From: Adiantum capillus-veneris
Taxonomy: Eukaryota > Streptophyta > Polypodiopsida > Polypodiales > Pteridaceae
Length of the DNA: 64,000 bases
NCBI GenBank assembly: GCA_014529385.2
Contig: CM043967.1
Span: forward strand, 134,425,182 to 134,489,181
Reading direction: 5' to 3'
The notes beneath the pieces were generated by a model. The model ran no database searches. It was not told where the DNA came from and saw only the letters and a program-made list of their open reading frames with translations. The stretch's first letter is position 1; each line of letters starts with the position of its first letter. The translations under genes and the position numbers were made by a program. This document shows, piece by piece, positions 19,369 through 30,591 of this stretch.

Positions 19369-22300
19369 GTATCGCCTGTTGCTCTGTACTCGGCAGTGCA
19401 AGAGAAGAAGCTTCTCCTCAAACAAGCCCAACCTCCTATCTTTAAGGGCGAGGGGGCAAATGTGGAGAGAGATGCGGAAGTATGGATGGAAGCCATGGAC
19501 GATTACTTTGAAGCTGCGGGAACCCAACCCGTAATTCAGACCATGCTTGCGATGTTCCGCTTGACTGGCGATGCCAAGATATGGTGGAAACAACATTGCA
19601 AGGACATGGATATTAAGGGATCTTCCCAGTCCCGGGAAGACATCAAAGCTGCGATAATGGGACGTTATTTACCACCTGCCTATAGGACCTTGAGAATGAA
19701 TGAATTCTTTTCACTTCGACAGCTGAATTCAGCTGTCGAAGAATACTATGCAAAGTTTGTCACTCTTCGGAGATATGCTCCTAAGATGACCTTGGAACAA
19801 CAGGTGGCAAGGTTCTGTCAAGGACGAATCGATCCCTTGAACACTCGGCTGGAGGCTCTCAGACCGTCAACACTACAGGATGCCTTGTTGAGGGCTAAAC
19901 CTCTAGCTCTCGAAGTACAAAAGGCTAATCAGAATAGGAGGAATCATTACGCAAAGAGGGCAAGGAACACTGCTTGGGATAACAGACCAGCCAACCAAGC
20001 GTATAACCAGCGCCCTATTGTGGCTACCACCACAACCATGGAGTTCCCCGATGTTCAATGCTATGGTTGCGGCGAGCATGGACACTACAGATCCAATTGC
20101 CCCAGGAACATTCATGCAACCAACGCCAATGCCATACCCTTGAATACCCGTGGGCGTGGCCAAGCTACTGGAAGAGGAGGACGCGGAAGAATGAACAGAG
20201 GGCGAGGGCGTGGATCTACCTCCAGAGTGAATGCCGCAGTAGTTCAACCAACTGTGGGTGATGAAGCAATGGAGAGAGCAACCCTACATGCTGCAATTGA
20301 CAATCCCAATGGTTGCGAGCAATACGCAGTCATTCATACGCCAAGATCTCTCAGAGGTGAACAAGTTAACTTCCTTATAGATTGTGGCAGTACTCTTTCA
20401 TTTCTTTCACCCAGATGCATGAGAAAGATTAAGCTAGATAAGTATCCGTCAAGCAAGCTAGTTTTCGAGTTAGCAAACGGCAAGGAGGTAGTATCTCAAC
20501 ACTCTGCAAGCAAAATTGACTTCGATTTAGGGGGACACCCAACTTCTGCCCAATTTCGAACCCTACCCTTAGGATTCTTTGATGGGATACTAGGGATGGA
20601 CTGGTTAAAGCAAAATAAGGCCCATATCCATTGTGCACAAGGAAACTTTACATTTACAGATAACTTGGGTAATGAAGCCTTAATTCAGGGGGAAAATAGG
20701 AGACCTAGGGCTATTCTAGTTAAGGCCGGCAGACTCTTGAAGGGACTAAGAAAGGGTCAGCAAATATATGCAGTTAAACTCAATAAGGTGGACCAATCAG
20801 ATACCTCACTTCGACCAAACTGGTTGAGAGAGTATGATGATGTATTCCCTGAAGACCTTACGAATCTTCCGCCGCACAGAGAGGTAGATCATGGGATTGA
20901 GACTATCCCTGGGTGTGAACCTTCCGGAGGCCATCGAACTCAAAGAACAACTTAGACGCAAGGATTCATTCGACCCAGTACTTCTCCTTGGGGTGCTCCA
21001 GTTCTTTTTCAGAAGAAGAAGGATGGGACCTTAAGGCTATGCATAGACTACCGTGGGCTGAATCAGGTAACTATCAAGAACAAGTACCCAATTCCAAGGA
21101 TCGACGAACTCTTGGACAGGCTCCACGGCGCCAAAATATTTACAAAGATTGATCAAAGGTCAGGATATTACCAAATCAGAATCAAGGAATCAGATATTCC
21201 AAAGACAGCTTTCAACACCAGGTATGGACACTACGAATTCACAGTAATGTCTTTTGGTCTAACAAATGCTCCTGCAAGCTTCAATCGACTCATGCAGGAT
21301 ATTTTCAAACCTTACCTGGACGACTTTGTCTTGGTTTTCTTTGATGACATTCTAGTCTATTCTAAGAATAAAACAGATCACAAGGAACATGTTCGCAAAG
21401 TACTTGATCTCCTTCGAGAACACCAGCTTTACGCTAAAGAGAGCAAGTGCACTTTTTTCTCACCAAAGGTCAACTATCTTGGATTTGTCAGTTCGGCTGA
21501 AGGGATTTTAGTGGACCCATACAAAGTCAAGGACATCGTTGACTGGCCTCAACCATCCACTGTGAGCAAAGTAAGGGGATTTCTTGGAATAACGGGATGG
21601 TACAGGATTTTTGTCAAGGATTATGCACGTATTGCTGCACCTTTGACGGAACTCCTGAAGAAAGGAATGAGGATCGATTGGAAGACCGAGCACGAGTCTA
21701 ATTTTGCCAAGCTAAAAGAATTCTTGGTCTCAGCTCCTATTTTAAAGCTTCCAAATTTCAGCAAGGAATTTGAAGTAGCGACCGACGCTAGCAAATTTTC
21801 TCTAGGCGGAGTTCTTACTCAAGAAGGAAGACCAGTGGCGTATACTTCACGAAAGCTGAGGGATCATGAGAAGAATTATCACACTCATGATTTGGAACTT
21901 TTAGCAATTATTCATGCGCTGAAGTTATGGAGACATTATCTTCTTGGGCGCAAGTTTCAGCTGGTTACAGACCACAAGATCTTAAAATGGATTTTTACTC
22001 AACCTATTCTCAATATGCGACAACGACGATGGATAGAGCTATTACAGGAATATGACCTTGACATAAAGTATAGACTAGGGAAGGAAAACGCAGTTGCAGA
22101 TGGTCTTAGCCGAAAATCCTTTCTCGAAGCTATCTCTATTCCAAATAACCCTATCTGGGATGGAATCAAAGAAGCATCCCTCGAAGATCTAGAGTACCAA
22201 CGTATGGCTTCATTAGTCCAGCAGAATAACATTCCTGAAGCTAAAGATTACTCTCTTATGGGAGGATGTCTTTACTACAGACATAGACTCTGTGTACCCA

Positions 22301-23583
22301 GATACCCAGATTTAAAGAAGGCCATTCTATATGAAGCACACGATAGCCCTACATCCGGACACCCAGGCTATGCTAAAACTCTTCACGCCGTCAGAAGGAG
22401 TTATTTCTGGTCTGGAATGAAAGGAGACATACTTCGCTATGTGAGGCAATGTCTTTCTTGTCAACGGATAAAGGCCGAAAGGATCAAATTACCAGGGCAA
22501 CCTCAACCTCTTGACATACCCCAGATGAAGTGGGAATGCATCAGTATGGATTTTGTTACAGGGTTACCTTCTACAGGAGGTTATGATTCTGTTTTTGTGG
22601 TTGTTGAGATGCTCACAAAAGTGGCTCATCTAATACCCGTAAAGACAACCTTTACTACTTCAGATATTAGTCGGGTATTCATCAAGGAGATTTTCAGGCT
22701 ACATGGTCTACCCAAGCGTATTGTCAGTGATAGAGATGCCAAGTTTACATCAAAATTTTGGACTTCTCTTTTCCAATTGATTGGGTCACAATTAGATTTC
22801 AGTACAGCATACCATCCACAAACAGATGGGCAAACTGAAAGAGTTAATCAAGTCATTGAGGACATTCTTAGAGCCTATTGTTCGCAAGAACCAAAGAATT
22901 GGTTACAATATCTACCTTTGGTAGAATATGCTTATAACTCTTCGGAACACAGAAGCATTGGAATGTCACCTTTCAAAGCTCTTTATGGACAGGAATGTTT
23001 AGCACCACTTAACTTTTTAGATCCAACCATCAGAGTAGAAGCCTCTAGAAAGATGTTATAAGATATGGAAGCACAGACTAGAGCCATTCGCCAGGACATT
23101 CAGGAAGCTCAAGATAGGCAGAAGCACTATGCAGATAAGAACTGCACAGATAGAACTTTCAAGGAAGGAGATAAGGTTTTTCTCCGAGTCCGACCTAAGA
23201 AAAGAAATTTATCGCTAGGCAGATACAAGAAGCTAAGCCCAAGGTATTGTGGACCATTTGAGATCGTTAAGGTTGTAAGTGACCAGGCCTACAAGCTAAA
23301 GTTACCTGCGAACTTGAAGGTTCATGATGTATTCCATGTCAGCTTACTCAAACCCTATATTCCCAATCCTGATCAATTCTTGGACTCAGATCAGATAGTC
23401 ATGCCAGCACAAGGAGTTCTCGAGCTCCAACCTGACTATGTACTTGAAACAAGGGAAAGAAAGTTACGCAACAGAACTATCACGGAGCATCTAGTAAAAT
23501 GGAAGGATTACCCTGAAGAAGATGCAACTTGGGAGGACGAATCGACGCTCTTAAAAGATTACCCAAACTCATTCTTGAGATGA
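19369..23583 (+). pseudogene. Gag-pol polyprotein of a chromovirus (nearly intact)
   Basis: A single frame covers gag to chromodomain. Domains, with residues counted from 19,396: Retrotrans_gag about 15-150; zinc knuckle CYGCGEHGHYRSNC from 222; protease with LIDCGSTLSFLS (D-C-G-S at 329, a variant of D-S/T-G); reverse transcriptase with [10 protein letters not shown] and FFDD (about 21,337-21,348); RNase H with [10 protein letters not shown] and ADGLSR; integrase with the H2C2 finger (SGHPG...CLSC), [17 protein letters not shown] and [14 protein letters not shown]; the CGPFEI module; and a chromodomain (EHLVKWKDYPEEDATWE) ending at 23,583. Defects are few. Residues near 20,925-20,957 are out of register, creating an apparent TAG at 20,953, and a TAA at 23,059 replaces a likely CAA. 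No ATG lies in frame before 19,486, inside the gag domain, and TAG sits at 19,366. Confidence 0.93.
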
Positions 23584-23604
23584 GGACATCTCAAATTTTT
23601 CGCG

Positions 23605-23613
23605 TTGGGGAGG
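23605..23613 (+). other. Polypurine tract before LTR2
   Basis: TTGGGGAGG followed by T and then the TG of LTR2 is in the standard place for plus-strand priming. Confidence 0.8.
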
Positions 23614-23614
23614 T

Positions 23615-26393
23615 TGTAAGTTCTCTGACCCGATCACAAGAGCACCCTTGTACCACGAAATGAATACAATGGAATAAGTTACTATTTTTAGCAGTTTTCC
23701 AGATTCTGTCAGTGCCATGATGTTTAGAATGTTATAAAGCTTCAAAATGTGAATTAAAATAATTTTTGTGAAAAATTTCTAAAAATAGTAAGTTTTTGGT
23801 TACCCGAACCGTCCAGTCTCGACCGTCTCGAAAATCTGCACCCGTATCCCGAATTTGAAAAAAAATGCATTTTCGGACCCCGGGGGAGCTGCTAAATATG
23901 GCAGGTACTCAGACCCGTATGTCTTAGTTAGAGCTTAGTATAGCAATTTACGGCATCAAAATCCGACTCGTATGGCCCGTTATAGCCTAAAACCAATTTT
24001 TCACAAAATTGTCCGGGAAGCACCGGGGGCCTGAGGCTGTGTAGGAATAAGTCCTAGCCCACTCCAGACCTGCTTTAGCAGCTAGGGGGCGCCCTCTTGC
24101 TTTGTGGGAGTCTTGGGGAAGCTGCCAAGCCTGCAACTCAGTGTGAGAGTCAGTTTACTGAGCCAAATGGACACTTGGTGGGTAGGCAACTGGACTTGCC
24201 ATGCAAGGACTGAGTGCTCACCCAAATGCATTTAGCAACACAAATCGATTTTCAGCCTATAGGAGCCTATTTAAAGGCCTTCACACACACACACACACAG
24301 ACATATATGCTCACACACACACATTGCATACTCACACACCTACACACTGGGAAGGTGCTGCCGGCACACACACAGCTTTTGAAGGAGAAGCAAGGAGGGA
24401 GGTGCTGCCGAAATTCCCATCTCGAGGATTCATTGCATCAGAAATTTAAGAGGATTCTCAGCCCCTAATCACGGTAATTATGGTTTAATTACTGCTCTTC
24501 TTAATCTCATCATTGCCCACTCCTAATTCTTGTCTACTATACCTACTTTTAGCTATAATTTTCTATATCTTCTCTCTAAGTTTTCATAGCTATACTTCAT
24601 TACATAATTATCATTCATTTAGTTAATTTATTCAGCCATTCATCATCCTTAATCAAGGATGATTAGGAAAGATTCTCTCTCTGGGCGGTATAGTTAATAA
24701 ATTGTCAGCTAGTTATAGTGTAGATTTGTCAGAATTCAATCTTTCACTACTCAATAGAGTTGTAATTAAATTATACTTAATCTTCTCCCACATTTAGATG
24801 CGATTAAGGCTGAAAATTAATCCGTCATTAGTCCAATAAGAAGAAGGTTTTTCCATCACACATGCCTGCGGTCACTCTACACCTTCATATTGCTCTAGGA
24901 AAATGAATGAGCTTGCTTACTTCATATCTTTCGTGAATCAATTAGAAAAACTCTGAATTTCTTAATCATCTAAGCCAAGTAATTAACCTTAGAGTCGTTT
25001 CCCATAGGGTGGATACAGAATTACCCTTAAAAATTGCTAGGGCAAAAAGGGAAAAATCTAACCTCGTGCATAAGGAGGAGTCTTTAATAAATCTAATATG
25101 CCGATTGGTTTGTCATGTTACTCTCCGACCTTAGCTCTTTTTTTTTCAATTCTATCATTTAAGTAGTGAGAAAAATGGCCCCGGTTAAGATAACTCGCTT
25201 CGGTGGAGCCCACGACCGCGAGGCGGGAACAAGCAATGTCAACGGAAAAGGAAAGGCTCCCATGGACGAGCAAATACCGGCCATCTCACGGGCTATTGAC
25301 GAAGAAATGGAAGAGGTAGGTCCCAATTTCTATTCAAGTTGTTTAATTAACATTGCATACGATTAGTTAGGAATGAACATATCCCCGAACATGTTGGAGA
25401 AATCCGACAGAAACCTCGGCATTGAATGCATAGTACATTTAAGTATAAAGTAGGAAAGAAATGATTGATGGGTATGCTGTTTGCAAGAGGAAAGAATGTT
25501 TGCTAGGGAAAATTTAGCTCGACATGTTCATTTTATTTCCAATGTTGAATCAGGCCTGACCCCCCTACTAATCACAGGGGGCAAAGTTCCTCGTTAGGGC
25601 TCTTGAATCCATGACTTGCTTTTTATGCGGTGGATACCCACTACTTGCTTTCTATGCGGTGGGAACCCAAGTCTTGCTTTTTACGTGGTGGGAGTGTCCA
25701 TGACGTGCTTTCTATGCGGTGGACATACCTAGTTGTATGGACAGCTAGGCGACAACGGGAGGAGTGAACTCTCGCTAGAGGGGGGATGTTGTACCTTCAG
25801 AACATTGGAACTTTTATGAATAAGTTTGAGTATAAGTTTTACTAGAATTCTGTCTTGGTGTTGTTTGCAATACTGGTTGAAGGGTTGTTTTAACGAACCA
25901 TGTGATTCGGAATTAAACAAGGAATATCTATGTTGAACAACCTTGTGGTAGTAATTAGGTCACACGAGGAAGTGTGAGTGTGGGGGTGGAAAGTGGGGGC
26001 TTGGCTCGGGTTGCCAATGCCTACGAGATGGGTGGTCCCGATTGGTCGGGAACTCTCTGTCCCCATAGTGCTTACTTGATATTGGTATTACTCATTGCCC
26101 TTAGAGCGGCGAATCCTCGAGAGTATGTGCCTTTGAAACATGGGAAAAAAGGCACTCAGGGTTTCTCTCCTCTTGGAAGGTGGGTCTTAAGATCGTTAGA
26201 TAGTTAAGTACGCTTCCCCTGCGAGGTGGAGATAGATCTCATTACTAGTAGGCTCGAACTCGATTCACTTTGTGATGAGAGATCGTCCGCTAGTTGAACC
26301 CTGAACCGTTTTGTTTGCTTCCGCTATAGATCTAGTGGCCACCAGGTTTACCATCAGATCCGTTGTCTGATACGATGGGGTGGGGACCTCACA
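23615..26393 (+). repeat. LTR2 of the chromodomain Ty3/gypsy element
   Basis: A second complete LTR, about 2.78 kb, highly similar to LTR1 along its whole length and with the same TG...CA ends, TATA-like box, ATG exon, splice donor and tandem TGCTTTCTATGCGGTGG-like motifs (25,617-25,722). Confidence 0.93.
25175..25315 (+). CDS. Putative first coding exon inside LTR2
   Basis: The same 47-codon exon as in LTR1, with ATG at 25,175 and donor GAG|GTAGGT at 25,315/25,316. Only a few residues differ (for example Arg to Ile near the start and Lys to Glu). The frame and donor are preserved. With the ORF-X copy downstream it would form a compact two-exon unit driven by LTR2. Splicing is inferred. Confidence 0.5.
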
Positions 26394-26395
26394 CC

Positions 26396-26407
26396 TGGTA
26401 TCAGAGC
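26396..26407 (+). other. Primer binding site after LTR2
   Basis: TGGTATCAGAGC two bases after LTR2 shows that LTR2 is followed by a second internal region rather than by host DNA. Confidence 0.93.
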
Positions 26408-26507
26408 CTAGGTTAGGCTGGGAAAATAAAGTCGTATTGTTTGAACATTTCAAAGGAACTGAAATTATATAGGTAGTTGATCCGAGTTCCTTGCATTGGT
26501 GTTGCAG

Positions 26508-27011
26508 GAAGACCCCGTGCTCGAATATCGGACGTTCCAAGTGTTTGAGCTTATTTATGAGCAAGCTCGAAGATCTCCTGTTTACCAGTTCAGGCGAGAT
26601 GTTATGGAGATACTGTTGAACGCTTATACGCCACACTCCACTCGCATTGACAAAGGATGGGAACTTGATTGGACATTTCCAGGAGGGGTTTACTACATCA
26701 ATGCTCGGAAGCTAGGGTGTCTGGCTACCAACTTGAAGAAGATACGTTGGGGAGAAGAGTTGAGAGTGATAGAGATATTCTACTTGGTGCCCACACGATT
26801 GGACCAGACTGTTTCGGGCAACTCCAACCAAACCATCAACGACTGGCTCTTGGAGAAGGTCACCAATGTGATTCCAGCAAACCGAGTCAAAACCTTTGGG
26901 TTATTGAAAGCGGAACTCCGGCCCGATATCTTAGTTTATTATCCCCTCAAGAATGTGTATAAGAACTATTACATGAAGGAAGTAGTGCATCATGTCAATA
27001 CCATTTCCTAG
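26508..27011 (+). CDS. Extra ORF (ORF-X), copy 2
   Basis: A second copy of the 167-codon frame, with acceptor TTGCAG|GAA and stop TAG 27,009-27,011. The eight amino-acid differences from copy 1 include K to T, T to A, D to N, F to L, M to L, T to M, L to V and F to S. Four synonymous changes were counted. It is open throughout, and the two AATAAA motifs are kept (27,090 and 27,104). Gag and pol that should follow are deleted, and the sequence joins an LTR fragment at about 27,172. Function unknown. Confidence 0.55.
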   Translation, partial: EDPVLEYRTFQVFELIYEQARRSPVYQFRRDVMEILLNAYTPHSTRIDKGWELDWTFPGGVYYINARKLGCLATNLKKIRWGEELRVIEIFYLVPTRLDQTVSGNSNQTINDWLLEKVTNVIPANRVKTFGLLKAELRPDILVYYPLKNVYKNYYMKEVVHHVNTIS

Positions 27012-27172
27012 GCGTATGTTATATGCAATCCATAAAGCCATGTAATAAGCGGTCATTAGTCATTCTAAACCTTGAGGAGTTTCGATTGTAATAAATTTCC
27101 ACCAATAAAGTGCTTTTTGTCTCTGAATCTCTGTCTCTTGATAAAGTGGAATTTTGAATTTTATTAAAGTCT

Positions 27173-27717
27173 CGTGTCTTGGTGTTGTTTGCAATACTAG
27201 TTGAAGGGCTGTTTTAACGAACCATGTGATTCGGAATTAAACAAGGAATATCTATGTTGAACAACCTTGTGGTAGTAATTAGGTCACACGAGGAAGTGTG
27301 AGTGTGGGGGTGAAAAGTGGGGGCTTGGCTCGGGTTGCCAATGCCTACGAGATGGGTGGTCCCGATTGGTCGGGAACTCTCTGTCCCCATAGTGCTTACT
27401 CGATATTGGTATTACTCATTGCCCCTAGAGCGGCGAATCCTCGGGAGTACGTGCCCCTGAAACATGGGGAAAAAGGCACTCGGGGTTTCTCTCCTCTTGG
27501 AAGGTGGGTCTTAGGATCGTTAGATAGTTAAGTACGCTTCCCCTGCAAGGTGGAGCTAGATCTCGTTGCTGGTAGGCTCGAACTCGACTCACTTTGTGAT
27601 GAGAGATCGTCCGCTAGTTGAACCCTGAACCATTTTGTTTGCTTCGGCTATAGATCTAGTGGCCACCAGGTTTACCATCAGATCCGTTGTCTGATATGAC
27701 GGGGTGGGGACCTCACA
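27173..27717 (+). repeat. LTR3, 5'-truncated
   Basis: From TTGGTGTTGTTTGCAATAC onward this matches LTR1 from about 17,994 and LTR2 from about 25,854, ending in CTCACA. The first 2.2 kb of LTR are missing. At the junction, TGTCT is shared by the internal region and the LTR, pointing to a microhomology deletion. It is followed directly by TCTCA, the probable target duplication. Confidence 0.9.
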
Positions 27718-27978
27718 TCTCACTCAATTGTTTATGAAGATACTTTATGCACATGTTTCCACCATAGCTCAACAACTCTTGGAGGCTTAACCCTTGACAT
27801 GTGGCGGCAAGGAGAAGATATTTGGAGAAAGATCTAGAAGAACCTTTAGATATTTCTTAAAGATAAAGATCCAGAAACTTTGAAGATAATTTCAAGATAT
27901 TTTGAAAAGATAGACACTTGTCACACAAATCCCTTGGATATTTCTAAGCAAATATCTTCTTCAAGGGGCAACTTCACC

Positions 27979-27987
27979 TATAAATAG
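27979..27987 (+). promoter_or_regulatory. Candidate TATA box of the tandem small-ORF locus
   Basis: TATAAATAG matches the plant core promoter consensus. It lies about 160 bp before the first ATG of the proposed spliced frame, with a pyrimidine/CA-rich leader between. Confidence 0.6.
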
Positions 27988-28137
27988 AGCCTCTTCCCCT
28001 TGGGGGGAAGCAAACCATCAAGCAATCAAGCACTCAAGCAATCCTCATAATCAAGCCACTCTATCAACCTCCTAGCCATCTCCTTGAGTGAAACTTTATC
28101 TCAATTTCAGCCCAACACACCTTGAGCTTGCTACTTC

Positions 28138-28598
28138 ATGCCTCAAGTCTTCTATCTCCTCACTTGCAATACTCATACACTCGAGGTAACCTTCTTTGGT
28201 GGCTCGCAAACGGTGTTGGGTACTATTACTCATCTTCTACTTTATCAAGTTGGCTACAAGGACACAAAGTCTTGAGGTGTGCTTCACTTCTTTGGCTTGA
28301 GCTTGTGTGGGTCTTTGTGTGTTGGTTGTCTCTCTTATCTCTTTCCTCCATTGTTTGACTGCTTTCTAAAATTTCTTAGATGAATAATCCCAATGGTGTA
28401 ACCTTTCAACCCTTTCATTTTGTGCAAAATATTAGGATTAATGTTTGTATTAGCCATAAAATCCACGTCCAACAAAGAATTGTGTTACTCTTTGGGCCGG
28501 AAATACTGCGAGAAATTCTTCTTTCTCAACGTCCTCTTATTTTGCCACTACTAGACTACTCTAATTCTTTTGATGTGCACATATCTATTCTCCTCTAG
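28138..28598 (+). CDS. Small unknown protein A, probably two exons
   Basis: Exon 1 would be 28,138-28,185 (ATG plus 15 codons). An intron 28,186-28,379 begins AG|GTAACC and ends in a long pyrimidine tract with TTTCTTAG. Exon 2 is 28,380-28,598 and begins with its own ATG. Both parts are in phase 0, giving 88 residues, or 72 if translation starts at 28,380 and the intron is in the leader. The protein is hydrophobic-rich without a clear signal peptide. It aligns with protein B: QNIRINV, QQRI, LFG, LILPLLDY and SFDVHI match QNIYIFV, FQRTI, LFG, FILTLIRY and SLDVFI. I recognise no family. The locus directly follows the Ty3/gypsy insertion. Confidence 0.45.
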
Positions 28599-28627
28599 GG
28601 GTTGAATCTTGCTTTCTTAATATTACT

Positions 28628-28882
28628 ATGAACCAAGAAGGTTTGTACACACGGTTCACTCCTATCACTAGGCAAAACATCTACATCTTTGTAAGAACTA
28701 AGTTACAGTTTCAAAGAACCATTCGTAGTCTATTTGGAGCACAACAACTTGCTGCTATAAATGCATCAGTGAACCCTTTCATCTTAACTTTGATTAGATA
28801 CGATCAAAGCCTTGATGTTTTTATCAGGCTCTATCTTGTAGAGGCTCAAAATCAAGTAGAGCATCATCCAACAACTACATAA
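28628..28882 (+). CDS. Small unknown protein B, tandem paralogue of A
   Basis: ATG at 28,628 opens 84 codons ending TAA 28,880-28,882. The conserved core with protein A is QNI-x-I-x-V, QR-x-I, LFG, S-x2-P-x-IL-x-L-x2-Y, S-x-DV-x-I. A two-residue indel separates them. B lies 29 bp after the stop of A and in another frame, so it needs re-initiation, its own promoter or a fused ancestor. Not recognised. A transposon origin is possible. Confidence 0.4.
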   Translation: MNQEGLYTRFTPITRQNIYIFVRTKLQFQRTIRSLFGAQQLAAINASVNPFILTLIRYDQSLDVFIRLYLVEAQNQVEHHPTTT

Positions 28883-28959
28883 GGTCATCATCAGCTGCAT
28901 CTAAACAAACTTGCTCATGCATGAATATAGATTAATTGGTATCCTTAGCATTTGTATTT

Positions 28960-30568
28960 GAGAACCCTTCCAAATCTTTCTCCAATAAGCACATAAGGTC
29001 TAGGTTCACCGCTTCAGAAGGTTACTCCATCTTGCACATCTCAGGCTGCTATAAACTAAGATTTCCACATATAACATGCATACTAAATACATTTGTAATT
29101 TGCTCTTCAAGTTTTTCACCCTCATCCAAATATCTTTGCACTCTTGTAGCACAAAGTTCGGCATGCACATTGAAAATTTCATCTACTGCCCTGTCTGTAT
29201 CATCGGCACAATGAAACCAATCATATTCAACATCAAGAGATTGCACCTCCCTATGCACCCCCTCTGAATCAGCATCATCAAGTTCATGATCATTCTACCA
29301 TAGTATGAGCTCTGTGTAACAAAATCTTGATAAAGAATAATTTTGCTCCCCTTCTAAATCATCAGCAGATTCAAGATCAGTTTTCCACATTGGCAGCTCT
29401 GAGTCACAGAAACTTGTCAAAGGAGTCTACAACCCCTCTGATTCATCATCATCACATTCAAGACCAATTTTCCACTTTGGTAGCTTGACTACACAACAAC
29501 TTGTCAATGAAGGAGTCTCCACCCCCTCTAAATCAACATTCTGCAGATCTTCAAACACATACCTTGCTTAACCAAGTCCTCAAAATCTGGTATACCCAAA
29601 TTCATGGTCCTGCTGCTCTCAATTGCAACCTTACTCTGACCTATAATATATGTATCATCAATCAACTCTTTGGCAAAATCTGTACCAGTATCTTCAATCA
29701 ACTCTATGGTAGAATCTGTACCCAAAATATTTTGCTCTAAGTCCGAGTCAGTAGCAAAAGTATCAATTGAAACCAAATCTTCCTGCATGTCTACTTGAAT
29801 ATGGATGCACTCATTCACCTACACAATTTCTTCTTGAGCTTAGCCACTTCGTTATTTGGATCCCCTGATTTATTTTCCTCCTATACTACATGTATAGGTT
29901 CTTTGCAAAATCCACCACGTGTATCCTGAAGCTATAAAGATTCACCCTCAAAGACTTCTACCTCATGCAAGGCATCTGCAAAACCCAACTTTTCATACAC
30001 AGCTTTAACTATGTCTTCATCATTAGCCTGTAAGAAGGTAGTATCCTGCACAATAAACTCATCAATCATAGCTTCTAATTTTGATCGTACTTATCCTCAG
30101 ATATCTGCATAGTTTAGTAGACTTGGACTCTGTTCTTCATAGCTTGCATAATACTCATAACTTACTTGCATAATAGCTTCTTTGAAGTACTCCCACTCGT
30201 CGTTGCAGGCTTTGGTAATCTCTCAAATCTGCTCTTTCAAATTTGAACTCACTAGCTGCTCAAAAGTTCTGATCATTAACTCTTTGGGTATCCCTCTTAT
30301 GTTCATTTCCGATTCATAACACTCTAGATAGCCTTCTGGATCATATCCATCGAAGACTCATCTCTCCTCGTATAATGCATCTAAAGCTGCATCCATTTGA
30401 TTTTTCTTCTTTATAATCTCCATTTCAAGCAGAGATCCTTGAACCAATTCAAGCATCTTCAAAAAATTTGGAACTGTTGACTTATCATCAAAACTACTTG
30501 CACTTAACTCTGCAATCATCTTCATCATCTGCTCTAGATTCTCCTTCTTTACCTCCCACCCTGGCTCA
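28960..30568 (-). pseudogene. Gag-like acidic protein of a minus-strand LTR element
   Basis: Reading leftward from about 30,568, the frame gives a Lys/Glu-rich start, then a Retrotrans_gag-like segment FDGYDPEGYLECYE and RGIPKELMIRTFEQLV near 30,230-30,355. It continues into a long acidic tail with repeated Ser-Glu-Gly motifs (29,230-29,820). In-frame TGA codons interrupt it just before FDGYD and after NLKEQI. A related copy lies at 35.1-37.0 kb. No protease, reverse transcriptase or integrase was seen, so this looks like a non-autonomous element. Confidence 0.6.
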
Positions 30569-30591
30569 TTTTGCGTCGGGCTCACCAAAGA

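Larger units (their letters stand above)
15735..27717 (+). mobile_element. Chromodomain Ty3/gypsy element in LTR-int-LTR-int-LTR arrangement
   Basis: Three LTRs share orientation: LTR1 15,735-18,533, LTR2 23,615-26,393 and a 5'-truncated LTR3 27,173-27,717. The first internal region is nearly complete; the second is only its first 780 bp or so. Primer sites follow LTR1 and LTR2, and a polypurine tract precedes LTR2. The outer flanks TCTCT and TCTCA suggest that one insertion, later duplicated by unequal exchange or inserted as a dimer, underlies the whole block. Confidence 0.9.

Noticed and set aside
20953..20955. TAG in the chromovirus pol as a CAG-to-TAG change
   Set aside because: The residues around it read ELKEQLRR in the neighbouring frame, so this stop arises from two nearby indels rather than a point change.
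27173..27717. Independent solo LTR
   Set aside because: It lacks the first 2.2 kb of LTR and joins internal element sequence at a microhomology, so it is the remnant end of the same array.
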